Shown: positions 19,252 to 26,446 of the stretch, in pieces | Layout: each line of letters opens with the position of its first letter | Position numbering within the stretch: position 1 is the stretch's first letter | Assembly (NCBI RefSeq): GCF_042920265.1 | Contig: NZ_JBDQZI010000001.1 | Span: 124,001-188,000, forward strand | Length of the DNA: 64,000 nt | Source of the DNA: Lysinibacillus_B sp042920265 | Lineage (GTDB): Bacteria; Bacillota; Bacilli; Bacillales_A; Planococcaceae | Direction of reading: 5' to 3' | Notes under the pieces: generated by a model | What the model was told of the DNA's origin: nothing | What the model saw: the letters and a program-made list of their open reading frames with translations, nothing else | Databases searched by the model: none | Position numbers and translations under genes: made by a program

Positions 19252-19881
19252 ATGACATTACAAAACGAAATCGCACACGCTATGCTAAAGGTTGGGGCAG
19301 TAGAATTAAACCCAACAGATTTATTTACTTGGGCTTCAGGTATTAAATCACCAATTTACTGTGACACACGTTTAACGATTTCAGATCCTGTTATTCGTAA
19401 ACAGCTAGCAAATGGATTAGCCCAAAACATTAAAGAATTTTTCCCTGAAACAGAAGTAGTAGCAGGAACTGCCACAGCAGGTATCCCGCACGCTGCTTGG
19501 GTATCGGATATTTTAGAGTTACCAATGGTATACGTACGCTCAAAAGCAAAAGAGCACGGCCGCGGTAACCAAATTGAAGGTAAGTACGCACCAGGTCAAA
19601 AAGTAGTCGTAGTAGAAGACATCGTATCAACAGGCGGCTCTTCGATTACAGCAGTTGAAGCATTACGCGCAGCAGGCTGTGAAGTAGTAGGCGTCGTATG
19701 TGTATATACATACAACTTACCAAAAGCAGAAAAAGCATTCGATGAAATCGGCGTAAAATATGTATCCTTAACAAACTTCGACTACTTAGTAGAAGCAGCA
19801 AACGAATCAGGTGCAATTCAAGCAGATCAAATCCCGTTCTTGAAAGAGTGGCATGCAAAACTTAAAGCTGGAGAGCTTTAA
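19252..19881 (+). CDS. pyrE: Orotate phosphoribosyltransferase
   Basis: Joins orotate to PRPP to make OMP. The 209-residue product has the PRPP-binding loop VVVVEDIVSTGGSS near residues 119-132. Start ATG at 19252 has GGGAGG upstream. Gene order pyrF-pyrE reverses the biochemical order but is standard for Bacillus. The last ten codons and the stop form one arm and loop of an unusually long perfect hairpin (19851-19892), the first part of a repeated element described separately. Confidence 0.98.
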   Translation: MTLQNEIAHAMLKVGAVELNPTDLFTWASGIKSPIYCDTRLTISDPVIRKQLANGLAQNIKEFFPETEVVAGTATAGIPHAAWVSDILELPMVYVRSKAKEHGRGNQIEGKYAPGQKVVVVEDIVSTGGSSITAVEALRAAGCEVVGVVCVYTYNLPKAEKAFDEIGVKYVSLTNFDYLVEAANESGAIQADQIPFLKEWHAKLKAGEL

Positions 19882-20005
19882 GTTTTGCATGCGACGAGGA
19901 TTGTGATTGCGTAGCAATGACAACCGCAGGAGCACAATGGATGGAAGCCCAGCATGAGCTGGGCTTCTTTGCTTAAAGCAGGCAATCTACAAAAATAATT
20001 GAGTT
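19851..20005 (+). repeat. Structured repeat S, copy 1 (pyrE 3' end and 3'UTR)
   Basis: Unit of about 150 bases, closely similar to 20075-20225. It starts with an 18-bp perfect stem (19851-19868 with 19875-19892, loop TGGAGA) that includes the end of the pyrE coding sequence. A conserved core follows, GCGACGAGGATTGTGATTGC onward, with a hairpin ATTGC/GCAAT and a possible outer pairing ATTGTG/CACAAT. A terminator-like hairpin at 19944-19967 follows, then a conserved AT-rich tail. The hairpin plus short T tract is probably the pyr operon terminator. Confidence 0.88.
19944..19971 (+). terminator. Probable terminator of the pyr operon
   Basis: GAAGCCCAGC and GCTGGGCTTC pair perfectly around ATGA, then TTTG. 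The T tract is short, so efficiency is uncertain. Confidence 0.75.
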
Positions 20006-20074
20006 TATTTTAAAGTGAATGAAACACTAATTATATAGGTAGAGCTGTGGCGAAAGCGTAGCGACAGCCACACC

Positions 20075-20225
20075 AGTAAACTTAAGGCGGGAACGCTTTA
20101 AGTTTACTCTGCGACGAGGATTGTGATTGCCCAGCAATGACAACCGCATGAGCACAATGAATGGAAGCCCGGCATGAGCCGGGCTTCTTTGCGTAAAGCG
20201 GGGAATTTACAAAAAATAATTGGAA
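20075..20225 (+). repeat. Structured repeat S, copy 2
   Basis: Second copy of the element, free of any coding sequence. Stem 1 (20075-20088 with 20095-20108) is kept although its sequence differs from copy 1 on both arms. The central hairpin keeps its stem but has a different loop, and the last hairpin (20164-20187) has GGC/GCC where copy 1 has AGC/GCT. A further small hairpin, GTGGC ... GCCAC, precedes it at about 20047-20072. Paired changes argue that RNA or cruciform structure is what is maintained. Confidence 0.86.
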
Positions 20226-20307
20226 TTATTGTGGTTCTATATAGGGTTGGCGGAGCAGCAGTTTAAAAAGGAAAAGTTAAGAGTGTATCGTGTCTCTACA
20301 TAAAAAA

Positions 20308-20344
20308 TTTAAGTAAAATTTAACCTAATTTTAACCTTTATAAT
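20308..20344 (+). promoter_or_regulatory. Tandem-repeat promoter in front of a small peptide gene
   Basis: Three direct repeats TTTAAGT, TTTAACC, TTTAACC begin at 20308, 20319 and 20330, exactly 11 bases apart. They are followed by TATAAT at 20339-20344, and no -35 hexamer is found at normal spacing. This is the layout of promoters activated by OmpR-class response regulators; the repeat resembles the Bacillus PhoP box (TTAACA-like, 11-bp phase). The regulator identity is inference. Confidence 0.6.
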
Positions 20345-20466
20345 CTATAGTAGAAGCTAATGGAGCTTATGTAATTTCCGTGAATATTCAAAACTTACCA
20401 CCTTGCATTGATAGGAAGCTTCATTTCTAACGATGTTAAAGCTTTTTTAGAAGGAGGTGAAAGTCT

Positions 20467-20538
20467 ATGGTAACTATACAAATTCTACCATCACCGCCCA
20501 TAAACAAACCAGGAAAAGGACGTGGTTTTGGTAAATAA
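20467..20538 (+). CDS. 23-codon cationic peptide of unknown function
   Basis: Starts at ATG 20467 behind a near-perfect ribosome site AGAAGGAGGTGA (20449-20460) and ends TAA at 20536-20538. The peptide begins MVTIQILPSPP and ends GKGRGFGK. It has four basic residues, no acidic ones, a hydrophobic proline-rich first half and a Gly/Lys/Arg second half. It has no signal peptide. It has its own promoter-like region and a stable stem-loop downstream. A leader of about 115 bases carries four AAGCT(T)-type short palindromes, and a TTTTTT run ends one base before the ribosome site. I do not recognise it; a signalling or antimicrobial peptide, or a translated leader, are possibilities. A GNAT-like gene lies 320 bases downstream. 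Confidence 0.6.
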   Translation: MVTIQILPSPPINKPGKGRGFGK

Positions 20539-20552
20539 TAAGGCTAGAAAGA

Positions 20553-20580
20553 AGGGTTTGACCTATTAAGGTCAAACCCT
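20553..20580 (+). other. Stable stem-loop after the small peptide gene
   Basis: Perfect 11-bp stem AGGGTTTGACC / GGTCAAACCCT with a six-base loop, 14 bases after the stop. No T tract follows on the plus strand, so it may protect the mRNA end rather than act as a classical terminator. The rest of the gap up to 20861 shows no gene that I can support. Confidence 0.7.
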
Positions 20581-20861
20581 GTAATGTCCTACTATTAGAA
20601 TTTATATATTAAGTGGTAGATATTAATCACGGTGATGGCTCATGTTGAAACATTAAGAGTGAGATAGGCCAAAGAGTGCATTTAGAAATCATTGTAGTGA
20701 ATGAACTATGCTAAAAGATTCAAGATTCTATTTTATGAATGAAGCATGAATATTCTTGATCAAAATAATTAAAATTATAGTGGTCATTTCACATATACAT
20801 ACATCTATTTTCATTAATGGAAATTGGGTGACATTCGTTCATAGTGATGGAGGGTGAAGAT

Positions 20862-21383
20862 ATGGAATTGGTTCTATGTAAGAAGGAAGAAGATTATGAG
20901 AAGTTCATCCTATTCTTTTTGCGTAATCGAAATATATTCTCTAATGATTATTCATTACTAGAAGCTGTTGGCAGTCTTTATATTATGATGGGTGAAACAA
21001 ATATTGTTAATTTTATCAATGACGAAGGTGAGATAATCGCGGCAATTTGCTATTCATATGGGACACGTGAAAATAATTTTGAGGACAAACATATCGTATT
21101 TGTAGATTGTGCCATTATAGAAAAGCAGTATCAAGGTAGCTTAGTATTCGTTCGTTATTTTCAACAATGGATAAAATATCTTGAAAGAGAGGATGAAAAG
21201 CCAGAGGAAATTCAATTTCATGCGCATCGACATCATAAATATGTCCATCGTTTATATAATAAATTTGCTAAAGTTATAGGAGAAGCAGAAGATCAGTTCG
21301 GTATAAAGGATGTGTTTTCCGTAGAATATGATCGTTTGGTAGCCTATCTTGACAGATTTAATAGAGAGAAAGTGTATAAATAA
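20862..21383 (+). CDS. Putative GNAT-fold acyltransferase
   Basis: The 173-residue product looks like a GNAT N-acyltransferase: a central strand and helix with QYQGSLVFVRYFQQW (about residues 87-101) in the position of the acetyl-CoA loop, and LYNKFAKVIGE near 131-141 matching the late LYxKxGF-like motif. The acetyl-CoA loop is degenerate (QYQGSL, not R/QxxGxG/A), so substrate and even activity are uncertain. The ATG at 20862 is preferred to ATGs at 20844 and 20847, because GGAGGGTG lies six bases before it and would otherwise fall inside the gene. Base composition is more AT-rich than the pyr genes. It stands alone in an accessory patch with the small peptide gene. Confidence 0.55.
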   Translation: MELVLCKKEEDYEKFILFFLRNRNIFSNDYSLLEAVGSLYIMMGETNIVNFINDEGEIIAAICYSYGTRENNFEDKHIVFVDCAIIEKQYQGSLVFVRYFQQWIKYLEREDEKPEEIQFHAHRHHKYVHRLYNKFAKVIGEAEDQFGIKDVFSVEYDRLVAYLDRFNREKVYK

Positions 21384-21414
21384 TTAACCTAATTTGTTAA
21401 TTATCATTTTATTT
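21381..21414 (+). terminator. Weak terminator after the GNAT-like gene
   Basis: TAATTAAC / GTTAATTA perfect 8-bp stem overlapping the stop codon, followed by a T-rich stretch. All A-T except one pair, so weak. Confidence 0.5.
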
Positions 21415-21673
21415 CCCTAAAAAATATTCCTTCACCCTTATTTGTGATTCAGAAAAAACTCTAGCAATCCGTTAGCTAGATTAGTGTTACTCATAATCAT
21501 CCTTTCTTTAGCTTATAGATCAACTATTATTCGTCAAAATGATGAAAAAGGGTTCAGCTATATGTTGTTTATAAGTCTTGCATATATATTCTAAAAATAC
21601 ACATGTTCTCACTACCTTCGCATAAATATTAAGAGGATTTTTAGTTTTAATATTTCCCATTTTAAGAGTAAAA

Positions 21674-21763
21674 ATGAAAACATTATGCAATCTTCTTGAA
21701 AAGATAAAGGAATTAGTAGGTGAAGATTATAGATCAACTAGAAAAGATGAGTGCTATAATTAG
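21674..21763 (+). CDS. Doubtful 29-codon open frame
   Basis: ATG at 21674 to TAG at 21763, starting MKTLCNLLEKIKELVGEDYR. Only a weak AAGAG lies upstream. The frame sits in an otherwise empty AT-rich gap (21384-21863) and could be a remnant of a decayed gene. I would not call it real without expression or conservation. The gap also contains TTATAGATCAACTA twice (21513 and 21727). Confidence 0.2.
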   Translation: MKTLCNLLEKIKELVGEDYRSTRKDECYN

Positions 21764-21816
21764 CGATTTAAGCATATGAGTTTTTAAATTATCAAACTAG
21801 CTAGTCAATAAAGCAA

Positions 21817-21856
21817 AGACACAACTTGCGCTAAAATAGAGCGAGTTGTGTCTTTT
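21817..21856. terminator. Bidirectional hairpin at the 3' end of ilvE
   Basis: AGACACAACT at 21817-21826 pairs with AGTTGTGTCT at 21844-21853. It lies eight bases beyond the ilvE stop on the minus strand and has T-rich flanks on both sides. Confidence 0.8.
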
Positions 21857-21863
21857 AAATTCA

Positions 21864-22925
21864 TTATAGTTTAACAATCCAGCCAAAAGGATCTTCTAGC
21901 TTACCAGTCTGTATCCCTGTTAATGTATCATATAATAATTGTGAGAGTTGTCCGATTTCACCGTTGTTCAGGACAAACTTTTCGTCTAAATATTTTAACT
22001 CGCCAATTGGTGAAATAACAGCAGCTGTCCCTGTTCCGAATGCTTCTTCTAATTGCCCATTTTTATGTGCTTCTATAATTTCATCGATAGAAATTTGGCG
22101 TTCTTCAACTGGAATTTGTTTATAGTTTAAAATGTTGATGATTGAATCCCGTGTAATACCAGCTAAAATACTGCCATTTAAAGCAGGAGTGATTACAGTC
22201 CCGTTAATCTTGAAGAAAATATTCATACTTCCTACTTCTTCTACGAATCTATGCTCTTTGCCATCTAACCATAATGTTTGATCGTATCCATCTTCATTTG
22301 CCAATTCTTGCCCTTTTAAGCTACTTGCATAGTTACCACCTGTTTTTGCTTCTCCAGTACCACCAGCGACAGCGCGTACATATTGCTGTTCCACTAAAAT
22401 TTTGACAGGGTTTATACCATTTGCATAATATGAGCCTACTGGTGATAGGATAATCATAAATTGATATGTTTGAGATGGGGCTACACTTAAATAGGAATCT
22501 GTCGCAATTACAAATGGACGAATGTATAACGACGTACCTGGCGCATTTGGAATCCATTCACGCTCAATTGTTAGCAACTGTTTTAATGCTTCTAATGCCA
22601 GTTCTTCATCTACAGGTGGAATACATAGTCGCGCACTCGATAAATTTAATCGTTTAAAGTTGTTTTGAGGACGGAATAATAGCACGTCATTTGTTTCTGT
22701 TACATAAGCTTTTAACCCTTCAAATACGGTTTGCCCGTAGTGGAATACTTTACTAGAAGGGTCTAACGTAATCGGTTGATAAGGAACAATACGTGGATCA
22801 TGCCACCCCTTACCTTCTGTATAATCTAAAATAAACATATGGTCTGTAAAAAATTTACCAAATCCAAGGGCAGATGTAGCCGGTTTTTCCTTTTTATTTT
22901 GCGTTAATTCAATTTTGATTTTCAT
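21864..22925 (-). CDS. ilvE: Branched-chain amino acid aminotransferase
   Basis: PLP enzyme interconverting leucine, isoleucine and valine with their 2-oxo acids, with glutamate/2-oxoglutarate as partner. The 353-residue product is of the long (type II, IlvK/YwaA-like) class. It has YGQTVFEGLKAY (about 62-73), RP near 85, the PLP lysine in TGGNYASSLKGQ (about 195-206), and EAFGTGTAA near the end. Start on the minus strand is preceded by GGGGGAC. Monocistronic, with its own promoter and a hairpin after the stop. In B. subtilis this position downstream of pyrE holds a sulfate assimilation cluster. Confidence 0.95.
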   Translation of the reverse strand: MKIKIELTQNKKEKPATSALGFGKFFTDHMFILDYTEGKGWHDPRIVPYQPITLDPSSKVFHYGQTVFEGLKAYVTETNDVLLFRPQNNFKRLNLSSARLCIPPVDEELALEALKQLLTIEREWIPNAPGTSLYIRPFVIATDSYLSVAPSQTYQFMIILSPVGSYYANGINPVKILVEQQYVRAVAGGTGEAKTGGNYASSLKGQELANEDGYDQTLWLDGKEHRFVEEVGSMNIFFKINGTVITPALNGSILAGITRDSIINILNYKQIPVEERQISIDEIIEAHKNGQLEEAFGTGTAAVISPIGELKYLDEKFVLNNGEIGQLSQLLYDTLTGIQTGKLEDPFGWIVKL

Positions 22926-22975
22926 TATAAATGTCCCCCATTAATACAAAAAATAACATCTGGATTTTTCTATTA

Positions 22976-23003
22976 AGTATAGCTTATTTTCTCCGATTTT
23001 CAA
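22976..23003 (-). promoter_or_regulatory. Probable SigA promoter of ilvE
   Basis: On the minus strand TTGAAA (22998-23003), 16 bases, TATACT (22976-22981). The leader of about 45 bases shows no CodY box or T-box that I can recognise. Confidence 0.6.
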
Positions 23004-23095
23004 TCTAATTTGAATATTTGAACGAATTATCAGATTATTAAAGTAGATAGCTACAACTTGTTCATTAGAGCAATGCCTACAAGCATAAACTAAGA

Positions 23096-23130
23096 AGGTT
23101 CCGTCTACAAAATATGTTGAGACGGAACCT
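23096..23130 (-). terminator. Hairpin at the 3' end of rqcH
   Basis: AGGTTCCGTCT / AGACGGAACCT perfect 11-bp stem, 12 bases past the rqcH stop on the minus strand. The T tract on that strand is modest. Confidence 0.8.
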
Positions 23131-23142
23131 GTATATGCGTTG

Positions 23143-24822
23143 TTACTTGTTTTTCAATTGTAAAATCAGGTTTTCATCTGGTGTGACAAACAATGTTTTT
23201 TGTTCGAAGTAAATGACGAATCCAGGTTTAGATCCATTTGGCTTTTTCACTTGGCGAATTTCAGTATAATCGACTGGCACGGAGGATGATTCGCGTGCTT
23301 TACTGAAATACGCACTTAACATCGCTGCTTCATGTAATGTCGTTTCGTCCGGTGTATCACAATGAATGACGACGTGTGAACCAGGGATATCTTTCGTATG
23401 CAGCCAAATGTCTGTTTTCTTTGCCAATTTAAATGTTAAATAATCATTTTGTTTATTGTTTTTACCGACGGAAATCGCAATGCCTGTAGAAGATATAAAT
23501 TTCTCCGGTGCTGGCTTTGTCGGTTTTTTCTTTTTCTTTGAAGCACGTAGGCGAAGATAGCCTTGCTCTGCTAATTCCTCACGAATTTCTTCAATATCAG
23601 CAGGGGCGGCTTGCTGTACTTGCTGAGCGAGCATGTCAAAATATGAAATGTCATCCTCTGTTTTTTGCTTCTGTTCTTCGATCATAATGAGCGCATTTTT
23701 TGCCTTATTGTATTTTGTGTAATAGCTTTGTGCATTTTCAATCGGTGTTTTTCGTGGGCTTACAGTAATAGTTACTTTTTCGCCTGTATAGTAATTATCC
23801 ACTGTTACATGCTCTACCCCTTTTTCAAATTGATAAAGGTTTGCCATTAGCAGTTCACCGTATAGTTGAAACTCATGCAGTTTACTTGCACGCTCGTAAT
23901 CTTTATCGAGCTTTTTTAGCTTTAATTTTAATTTATCGAGTTCGTTTGTCAGCCAACGCTCTAAATCACCGGCTTGTTGTTTTACTCGGTCGCGTTCAGC
24001 ACGAGCGAAGAAAACACGGTCGAGTAATGTACTTAAATTGGGATAATCTGTTTCTTTTCCATTTAAATGGGTTAGACTTGTTGGTGAAAAATATGCTTTC
24101 CCTTCTACTTCTTTATAGGTTGGGTGCTTTGCCACATAAATTTCTTCCATAAATGTACGAATCGTCTCTACTAACGCTCCTTGTTGGATGCGGTGACATA
24201 ATTCATTCGCATGCAGAGGGGAGAAGCCGATAAAGCGATTCATAATATCTTTTGCCGTTACATCGTTGGCAAAAAAGGTGCGCAGCTCATCGTCTGTTAC
24301 TTCGTTCATATGTTGCTTATTTTGTGCGGGTGGCGCGATATATTGTTGCCCTGGTAAAACAGTACGATAGCTATTCATCGAAGGAGAGAGGTGTTTTAAA
24401 CTATCGATAATTTTATCGTTCTCCGTATCCACTAAAATCAGGTTACTATGACGCCCCATCACTTCAATAATCAGCTTACGATAAACGGTATCACCAATTT
24501 CGTTTTTACTTTCAATACCGAGTGTGAGGACGCGCTCTCCGCTCGTATGCTGCAACGCTGTAATAAAACCGCCTTCTATATGTTTACGTAAAAGCATGCA
24601 AAACATGGGTGGCTCTGCTGGATTTTCGACGGTTTGTTCCGTGAGATGGACACGTGCATAGGAAGGGTGGATGGAAATTAGTAATTTATGATTTCCGCCT
24701 TTTGCACGAATATGTAAGATGACTTCGAGTGCATTCGGCTGATGAATTTTTGTAATACGTCCTGATAAAAGCTGCGATAATTCTTTCGCCATCGCGCTTG
24801 TAAATAATCCGTCAAATGCCAT
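23143..24822 (-). CDS. rqcH: RqcH / FbpA-like NFACT-family ribosome quality control protein
   Basis: Bacterial homologue of Rqc2/NEMF: binds stalled 50S subunits with peptidyl-tRNA and recruits tRNA-Ala to add C-terminal alanine tails that mark the peptide for degradation. Older annotations call it a fibronectin-binding protein (YloA/FbpA). The 559-residue product has the NFACT-N domain (starting MAFDGLFTSAMAKEL), a coiled-coil middle (about 280-420), and the NFACT-R domain, with KTDIWLHTKDIPGSHVVI near residues 472-489. A minus-strand promoter is visible. Surface adhesion is a claimed second role in some species; nothing here speaks to it. Confidence 0.95.
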   Translation of the reverse strand: MAFDGLFTSAMAKELSQLLSGRITKIHQPNALEVILHIRAKGGNHKLLISIHPSYARVHLTEQTVENPAEPPMFCMLLRKHIEGGFITALQHTSGERVLTLGIESKNEIGDTVYRKLIIEVMGRHSNLILVDTENDKIIDSLKHLSPSMNSYRTVLPGQQYIAPPAQNKQHMNEVTDDELRTFFANDVTAKDIMNRFIGFSPLHANELCHRIQQGALVETIRTFMEEIYVAKHPTYKEVEGKAYFSPTSLTHLNGKETDYPNLSTLLDRVFFARAERDRVKQQAGDLERWLTNELDKLKLKLKKLDKDYERASKLHEFQLYGELLMANLYQFEKGVEHVTVDNYYTGEKVTITVSPRKTPIENAQSYYTKYNKAKNALIMIEEQKQKTEDDISYFDMLAQQVQQAAPADIEEIREELAEQGYLRLRASKKKKKPTKPAPEKFISSTGIAISVGKNNKQNDYLTFKLAKKTDIWLHTKDIPGSHVVIHCDTPDETTLHEAAMLSAYFSKARESSSVPVDYTEIRQVKKPNGSKPGFVIYFEQKTLFVTPDENLILQLKNK

Positions 24823-24839
24823 TGTTCATTCCTCTTTCA

Positions 24840-24868
24840 TTTATAGCTTGTTGCTATATTTTTGTAAA
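24840..24868 (-). promoter_or_regulatory. Probable SigA promoter of rqcH
   Basis: Minus strand TTTACA (24863-24868), 17-base spacer, TATAAA (24840-24845), very close to the start codon at 24822. Confidence 0.65.
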
Positions 24869-24889
24869 AACTTATAATCAGTAAATCCT

Positions 24890-25336
24890 AAAACATACAT
24901 TACCATTTGAGTAACCGCTGCTTTCCGCTCCGACACTCGCTTTCCACGGGCGAGATCAAGCCTCCTCGTCGCTCATCCTTCGCTCCTGCGGGGTCTTGAT
25001 TGTCTCGCTTTTCCCGTAGGAGTCTCGTGCCTCCGCTACAAGCAACTAGTGTTCAATACAATAATTAGCTGCTCAAAAATAATGAAAAATTCTCATTGAT
25101 GAAAGTAAAGGCTGAGCGATTATACATGCAAACAGAAAGAAAATAATTTCTTTTAAAGAAGAGAAATATTCTTCTAGGATATCGAGAAGTATTCACTTTT
25201 GCCGTAGCGCGCCATCGCCACAGGAGCCAAGATTCTCTTTGCGACGAAAGTGCAACGTCAGGAGCAGGAACAGGAGATCCAAACAGGCCACGCCTGTTTT
25301 AGCTCCTGTGTAGGCTGTGGCAAAGCGCGGAGGCTA
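24890..25336 (+). repeat. Intergenic repeat R2 (full length, 447 bp)
   Basis: Near full-length match, in opposite orientation, to 57224-57670. Left module has the CACGGGCGAG / CCTCGTCGCT palindromic cluster shared with R1. The middle is AT-rich with GAAAATAATTTCTTTT. The right module contains GCCGTAGCGCGCC, a pair of GGAGAT/CAGGCC-type palindromes, and ends CGCGGAGGCT. Open frames within it follow the repeat and are not supported as genes. Beyond it, up to the yicC promoter, I see nothing else. Confidence 0.92.
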
Positions 25337-25512
25337 CGATTACGCTTTCATTTAATATCTTTTACTATTTACCTGGTGTTTTTAGGATGTATTTTGCTCG
25401 TTGCGAGTAATAAGTCATTGCTCATCTACTCTCTCTTATGATAGCATTTTTTCTTGTGTGTGCGGATGTTTACATATTTCTATAAAACAAACATCATAAC
25501 GGGTTAAACATA

Positions 25513-25521
25513 TGCTATAAT
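25513..25521 (+). promoter_or_regulatory. Extended -10 promoter of yicC
   Basis: TGCTATAAT at 25513-25521 fits an extended -10; no convincing -35 is found. Confidence 0.55.
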
Positions 25522-25554
25522 TATTGCAGTATGCAAAAAAGGATGTGACGAACC

Positions 25555-26430
25555 TTGGTGCGTAGTATGACGGGCTTTGGCAGGGGTGTCACAACGACGA
25601 AATCTCATCAATTGACTGTTGAAGTTCGTGCTGTGAATCATCGTTTTTTAGAAATTAATACAAAGTTTCCGAAAGAGTGGATGGAGTCTGAAGTGTTAGC
25701 GAAGAAAATGCTATCCCAAGCTTTATCACGTGGAAAGCTTGATGTTATTATTTTTCTAAAGGAGCTCCAAACAGCTGAGCAAAAAATTCAAATTAATTGG
25801 CCCCTTTTAGAGGCATATCGTAAAGCGAAAGAAGAACTTTCGCTCAATATGTTGATGGAAGAAAAATGGACGATGCAAGAAATTGCTATGCTCGATCAAG
25901 TGCTTGTTGTACAGGAGGAAGAACTTGTACAAGAGGAAGTGCTAACAGCTATCGAACAGGCATTACAGCAAGCAATCACGCAATTAATCCAGATGCGTGA
26001 AAGAGAGGGCGCAGAGTTAAAAGCAGTGATGTTACAATATAAGGAACAATTGCAAGCGCAAGTTCAATGTATTCGTACAACATCAGGCGATGCCGTACTG
26101 AAGTATCGTGAGCGATTAAAGCAACGTGTAGAAGAATTTACGAGTGGACAACTATTAGAGGACCGCTTATTAACAGAAGTAGCATTATTTGCAGAGCGCG
26201 TTGATATTAGCGAAGAGCTGGACCGTTTGGAAAGTCATTTCCATCAGTTAGAAGAAACGCTGGAAGAAGATATTCCGATTGGTCGTAAACTTGACTTTTT
26301 AATGCAGGAAATGCATCGTGAAATTAATACGATTGGTTCGAAAAATCAGTCATCGGAAAGCTCGATAGCAGTCGTGCAAGCGAAAACGATTTTAGAAAAA
26401 ATGCGCGAGCAAGTTCAAAATATTGAATAG
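25555..26430 (+). CDS. yicC: YicC/YloC family endoribonuclease
   Basis: Member of the YicC-like RNase family (B. subtilis YloC). The 291-residue product starts in the typical SMTGFGRG manner and has the DUF1732 C-terminal domain, ending ESSIAVVQAKTILEKMREQVQN. The TTG at 25555 is chosen with AAGGATGTG upstream; GTG at 25558 is an alternative. It precedes gmk by 16 bases. In B. subtilis remA lies between them; here it is missing. Family secure, cellular target unclear. Confidence 0.9.
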   Translation: MVRSMTGFGRGVTTTKSHQLTVEVRAVNHRFLEINTKFPKEWMESEVLAKKMLSQALSRGKLDVIIFLKELQTAEQKIQINWPLLEAYRKAKEELSLNMLMEEKWTMQEIAMLDQVLVVQEEELVQEEVLTAIEQALQQAITQLIQMREREGAELKAVMLQYKEQLQAQVQCIRTTSGDAVLKYRERLKQRVEEFTSGQLLEDRLLTEVALFAERVDISEELDRLESHFHQLEETLEEDIPIGRKLDFLMQEMHREINTIGSKNQSSESSIAVVQAKTILEKMREQVQNIE

Positions 26431-26446
26431 TTAGAAGGAGTTATAG

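Noticed and set aside
19882..20300. T-box, riboswitch or CRISPR array
   Set aside because: No T-box motif or known riboswitch core, and two long unequal units are not a CRISPR repeat-spacer pattern.
20308..20344. LytTR-type operator
   Set aside because: LytTR half-sites are about 21 bases apart; the repeats here have an 11-base period.
20380..20430. GTG-started 16-codon frame NIQNLPPC.. upstream of the small peptide, faintly like its N-terminus
   Set aside because: No ribosome site at a usable distance and the similarity is too short to trust.
23143..24822. Fibronectin-binding adhesin as primary function
   Set aside because: Domain layout is NFACT (RqcH); the adhesin name is historical and no surface signal is present.
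25250..25441. 63-codon frame in the right module of R2
   Set aside because: Lies inside the palindromic repeat and extends past its edge with no ribosome site.
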